Origin: Flavobacterium dauae
GTDB taxonomy: Bacteria; Bacteroidota; Bacteroidia; Flavobacteriales; Flavobacteriaceae
Direction: 5' to 3'
Assembly (NCBI RefSeq): GCF_004151275.2
Contig: NZ_CP130821.1
Span: 2,170,001-2,234,000 of the forward strand
DNA: 64,000 bases
This document shows positions 61,612 through 64,000 of this stretch, piece after piece; positions within the stretch are counted from its first letter, which is position 1, and every line of letters starts with the position of its first letter. The notes beneath the pieces were generated by a model that saw only the letters and a program-made list of their open reading frames with translations, did not search any database and was not told where the DNA came from. The position numbers and the translations under genes are program-made.

Positions 61612-62805
61612 TTAAATCGCTAATTTTTTAGCTATACTTTTTGGCAAACCATTTTTATGAACCATAATATCGGTTGCTTTGTATTTCATAAACTCTTTAG
61701 TCATATACATATAACCTTTGTAGTCGTTTGATAATCCCCAAGAGTTTTTAACAATGTAGTATTCTTTACCGTTTTGATCTTTCGCAATACCTACAATGTG
61801 CATTCCGTGATCATCGGTAGTTTCGTAATTGTCAAACGCTTTTTGGCGATCTGCATCGGTAACTTTTTTCTCTGGTTTTGGTCCGTTGAACATATCTGCT
61901 TTCTGTTCTGCCGTCATTTGCACAAAATCAATTTCAGGAATGTAAGCTACACCGTTTTTCCAGCTAAATCCTTTTTCTGAAACATCGCCTCCCCAAGCAA
62001 CTGTGTATCCGTTTTTCAAGGCATTGTCAACAATTTCTACTAATTCGTCTTGTTTCACATTCCAAACTTGGTCAAACGCCCAGTTGTCAGGAACCAACAA
62101 AGTAAATTTAGTGTACCAAGGATATTCTTGGAAAGAAGAAACTTCTACATAATCATCAGGATTAATTCCCACCACTTGGTCTGCAAATGTTTTTGGGGTG
62201 TATTTTTTACCTTCGTACGTAAATTCTGTCGGAGCTTCGCCTAAATAGGTATCAATAACCGAAGTATAAGCGTTTAACCAGTTTTCTGATAATTTATCGT
62301 TTTTAATAACCGATGCCAAAACAGATTCGGTCATTTTACTCATTTCAGAAAAATTGTTGCGCGTTTGTCCTTCCTGTAATCCTGTATAAACACTTCTTGG
62401 CACAGTACCGTATTGCTTATACATATTCATAACATCATGAAAAGCACCACCTTCGCCTAAGGTAACGGCTCCGTGCATTTTTACATACATTTTACCTTTT
62501 TCGATATACGCATTACGTGCCGTGAAGATTTGAGCCAATTCAACCGGTTTTTTACCCATACGGATCATTTCAGATTCAATGAACGAATTTCCTGAATAAC
62601 TCCAGCAAGTTCCAGACGACCCTTGATCTTTAATAGATGTATTTTCTAAATTAATTACATCGGTAAACGTAAAATGATCTTTACTGTTGGCACTTTGGTT
62701 TGCCTTTACTTTATTGATTAAATCATCTTGTGCCGATGCGTTTGAAGTTGCAGCTAAGGCAATTAATAAAGCCGCAAATACTGGTTTTAATTTTAATCGA
62801 AACAT
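61612..62805 (-). CDS. Secreted C1-family (bleomycin hydrolase-like) cysteine peptidase
   Basis: 397 residues with a signal peptide (AALLIALAATSNASAQ). The papain-like active site is complete: Q61 and C67 (KDQGSSGTCWSYS), H336 (DDHGMHIVGI) and N354 (VKNSWG). It is close in plan to bleomycin hydrolase/aminopeptidase C but exported, as is common in Bacteroidota. Own terminator. The secreted location points to peptide scavenging in the periplasm or outside. Confidence 0.92.
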   Translation of the reverse strand: MFRLKLKPVFAALLIALAATSNASAQDDLINKVKANQSANSKDHFTFTDVINLENTSIKDQGSSGTCWSYSGNSFIESEMIRMGKKPVELAQIFTARNAYIEKGKMYVKMHGAVTLGEGGAFHDVMNMYKQYGTVPRSVYTGLQEGQTRNNFSEMSKMTESVLASVIKNDKLSENWLNAYTSVIDTYLGEAPTEFTYEGKKYTPKTFADQVVGINPDDYVEVSSFQEYPWYTKFTLLVPDNWAFDQVWNVKQDELVEIVDNALKNGYTVAWGGDVSEKGFSWKNGVAYIPEIDFVQMTAEQKADMFNGPKPEKKVTDADRQKAFDNYETTDDHGMHIVGIAKDQNGKEYYIVKNSWGLSNDYKGYMYMTKEFMKYKATDIMVHKNGLPKSIAKKLAI

Positions 62806-62893
62806 ATTGTTATTTGAATATTTTTAATAGTGAGTACGAATTTAAAAAATTTGTTACAGATATTGGTTGGAAAATTTGATTTATTGTAAAAAC

Positions 62894-64000
62894 CTACAAC
62901 GTTTCTTTTAACCAGTTAAAAAATTCGGTTTGCCAAACTAATGCGTTTTGTGGTTTTAACACCCAGTGGTTTTCTTCGGGTAAATAAACAAATCGAGATT
63001 TAATACCTTGCAACTGTGCAGCAGCAAAAGCCTCCTGACCTTGACCAATTGGTACACGGTAATCAATTCCGCCGTGTAAAATCAAAATAGGTGTATTCCA
63101 TTTTGCCACGTTGTTTTTGGGGTTAAACTGTGCATAGGTTTTTTGTGCCGCTGCGTTGTTTTTATCCCAATACGGTCCTCCGGCATCCCAATTTGTAAAG
63201 AAAATTTCTTCGGTAGTTCCGTACATCGACTCTAAGTTAAACACACCACAATGTGCAATAAATGTTTTAAAACGATTTTCATGGATTCCTGCCAGATAAT
63301 ACACCGAATACCCTCCATAACTTGCTCCGATTGCTCCACGGCGTGTGGTATCTACATAAGGTTCTTTTGAAACTTCGTCAATTGCCGTTAAATAATCTTT
63401 CATTGGCTGTCCGCCCCAATCTTTAGAAATAGCTTCGTTCCACTCTACTCCATGACCTGGCATTCCTCTGCGGTTTGGTGCAACAATTACATATCCGTTT
63501 GCTGCAATTAATTGAAAATTCCAACGGAACGAATAAAATTGTGTTAATGCAGATTGCGGACCACCTTCACAATACAATAACGTTGGATATTTTTTACTTG
63601 GATCAAAGTTTGGAGGCAAAATCACATAAACCAGCATTTTTTTGCCATCGGTAGTGGTAATCCATTTTTTCTCGATTTTACTTTTTGCAATTTTGCTGTA
63701 AGCCTCATCATTTACATGGGTAATTTGTTTCCATTTTTTCGATTTTAAATCGTATGAATACACTTCGCTTGCCGTGTTAAAATCGGTACGGGTTACTAAC
63801 AGCTTGTTGTTTGAAAAACCTACAAATCCGGTAACGTCAAATTCGCCTTCGGTTACTTGTTTTACGGTTACTGCAATTCTGGTTAAACCGGGAAAGTTGA
63901 CTTCAAACAACTGTACGGTTCCGTTTACTGCTGCATTAAAATAAATTTTCTTTCCGTCTTGGCTCCATACATAGCTGTTTACAGTTCCGTCCCAACCAGA
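62894..64000 (-). CDS. Prolyl oligopeptidase family S9 peptidase, C-terminal part (partial)
   Basis: The frame is open from the window's right edge and stops at 62894, giving about 368 residues of a larger protein; the true start is outside. The N-terminal part visible is the end of a beta-propeller (YVWSQDGKKIYFNAA; then WKQITHVNDEAYSKI). The alpha/beta-hydrolase domain has the nucleophile in GASYGGYSVY, D in LHGGIDYRVP and H in PEENHWVLKP. Acts as a serine exopeptidase, probably in the periplasm. It is 88 bases upstream of the C1 peptidase on the same strand, so the two may be expressed together. Confidence 0.9.
   Translation of the reverse strand, partial: SGWDGTVNSYVWSQDGKKIYFNAAVNGTVQLFEVNFPGLTRIAVTVKQVTEGEFDVTGFVGFSNNKLLVTRTDFNTASEVYSYDLKSKKWKQITHVNDEAYSKIAKSKIEKKWITTTDGKKMLVYVILPPNFDPSKKYPTLLYCEGGPQSALTQFYSFRWNFQLIAANGYVIVAPNRRGMPGHGVEWNEAISKDWGGQPMKDYLTAIDEVSKEPYVDTTRRGAIGASYGGYSVYYLAGIHENRFKTFIAHCGVFNLESMYGTTEEIFFTNWDAGGPYWDKNNAAAQKTYAQFNPKNNVAKWNTPILILHGGIDYRVPIGQGQEAFAAAQLQGIKSRFVYLPEENHWVLKPQNALVWQTEFFNWLKETL

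Overview
The window is chromosomal DNA from a low-GC member of the Bacteroidota, almost certainly the family Flavobacteriaceae (Flavobacterium/Myroides-like). The evidence is the repeated Bacteroidota promoter -7 element (TAnnTTTG, with an upstream TTG) before many genes, lipoprotein and secreted-protein families typical of the group (GLPGLI proteins, DUF2723, DUF4369/thioredoxin-like, outer-membrane beta-barrels), a short NuoG lacking the molybdopterin domain, and sigma-independent-looking intergenic hairpin families. No phage, plasmid or CRISPR features were seen.

Layout. 0-3 kb: the 5' part of a DUF2723 membrane protein gene, then a secreted HExxH peptidase and its decayed tandem copy. 3-7 kb: two identical tRNA-Gln genes, then a SulP transporter with two beta-carbonic anhydrases (probably bicarbonate supply). 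7-13 kb: housekeeping genes ribE, pdxA, yceD-like/rpmF, fabH, accB and accC. 13-25 kb: two look-alike modules, each a membrane-anchored TPR/AraC regulator divergent from a small lipoprotein. The first is followed by a small secreted two-cysteine protein, three GLPGLI proteins and a large outer-membrane receptor-like barrel; the second has a four-site operator array between regulator and lipoprotein. A cold-shock gene lies between the modules.

25-32 kb is the accessory part: three tandem paralogous secreted proteins (two with twin CX6C pairs), a REP-associated tyrosine transposase (RAYT) flanked by REP hairpins, and several gene remnants that begin or end inside REP or RAYT sequence. This is the most plastic and least described stretch.

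32-45.6 kb carries a complete 14-gene complex I operon (nuoA-N). 45.7-64 kb holds mostly ordinary genes: an MpaB-type oxygenase, two tandem outer-membrane barrels, a flavin monooxygenase, a frameshifted DUF2071 gene coupled to a DinB-like gene, DUF72, thiL, aspA, yraN, an LD-carboxypeptidase, bacilliredoxin, plsC with an acyl-ACP desaturase, an HD hydrolase, an MscS channel, a secreted C1 peptidase and the 3' part of an S9 peptidase gene.

The best candidates for undescribed biology are the paired regulator/lipoprotein modules with their operators, and the twin-cysteine lipoprotein family beside the RAYT/REP island. All functional statements are from reading motifs by eye; no database search was run.
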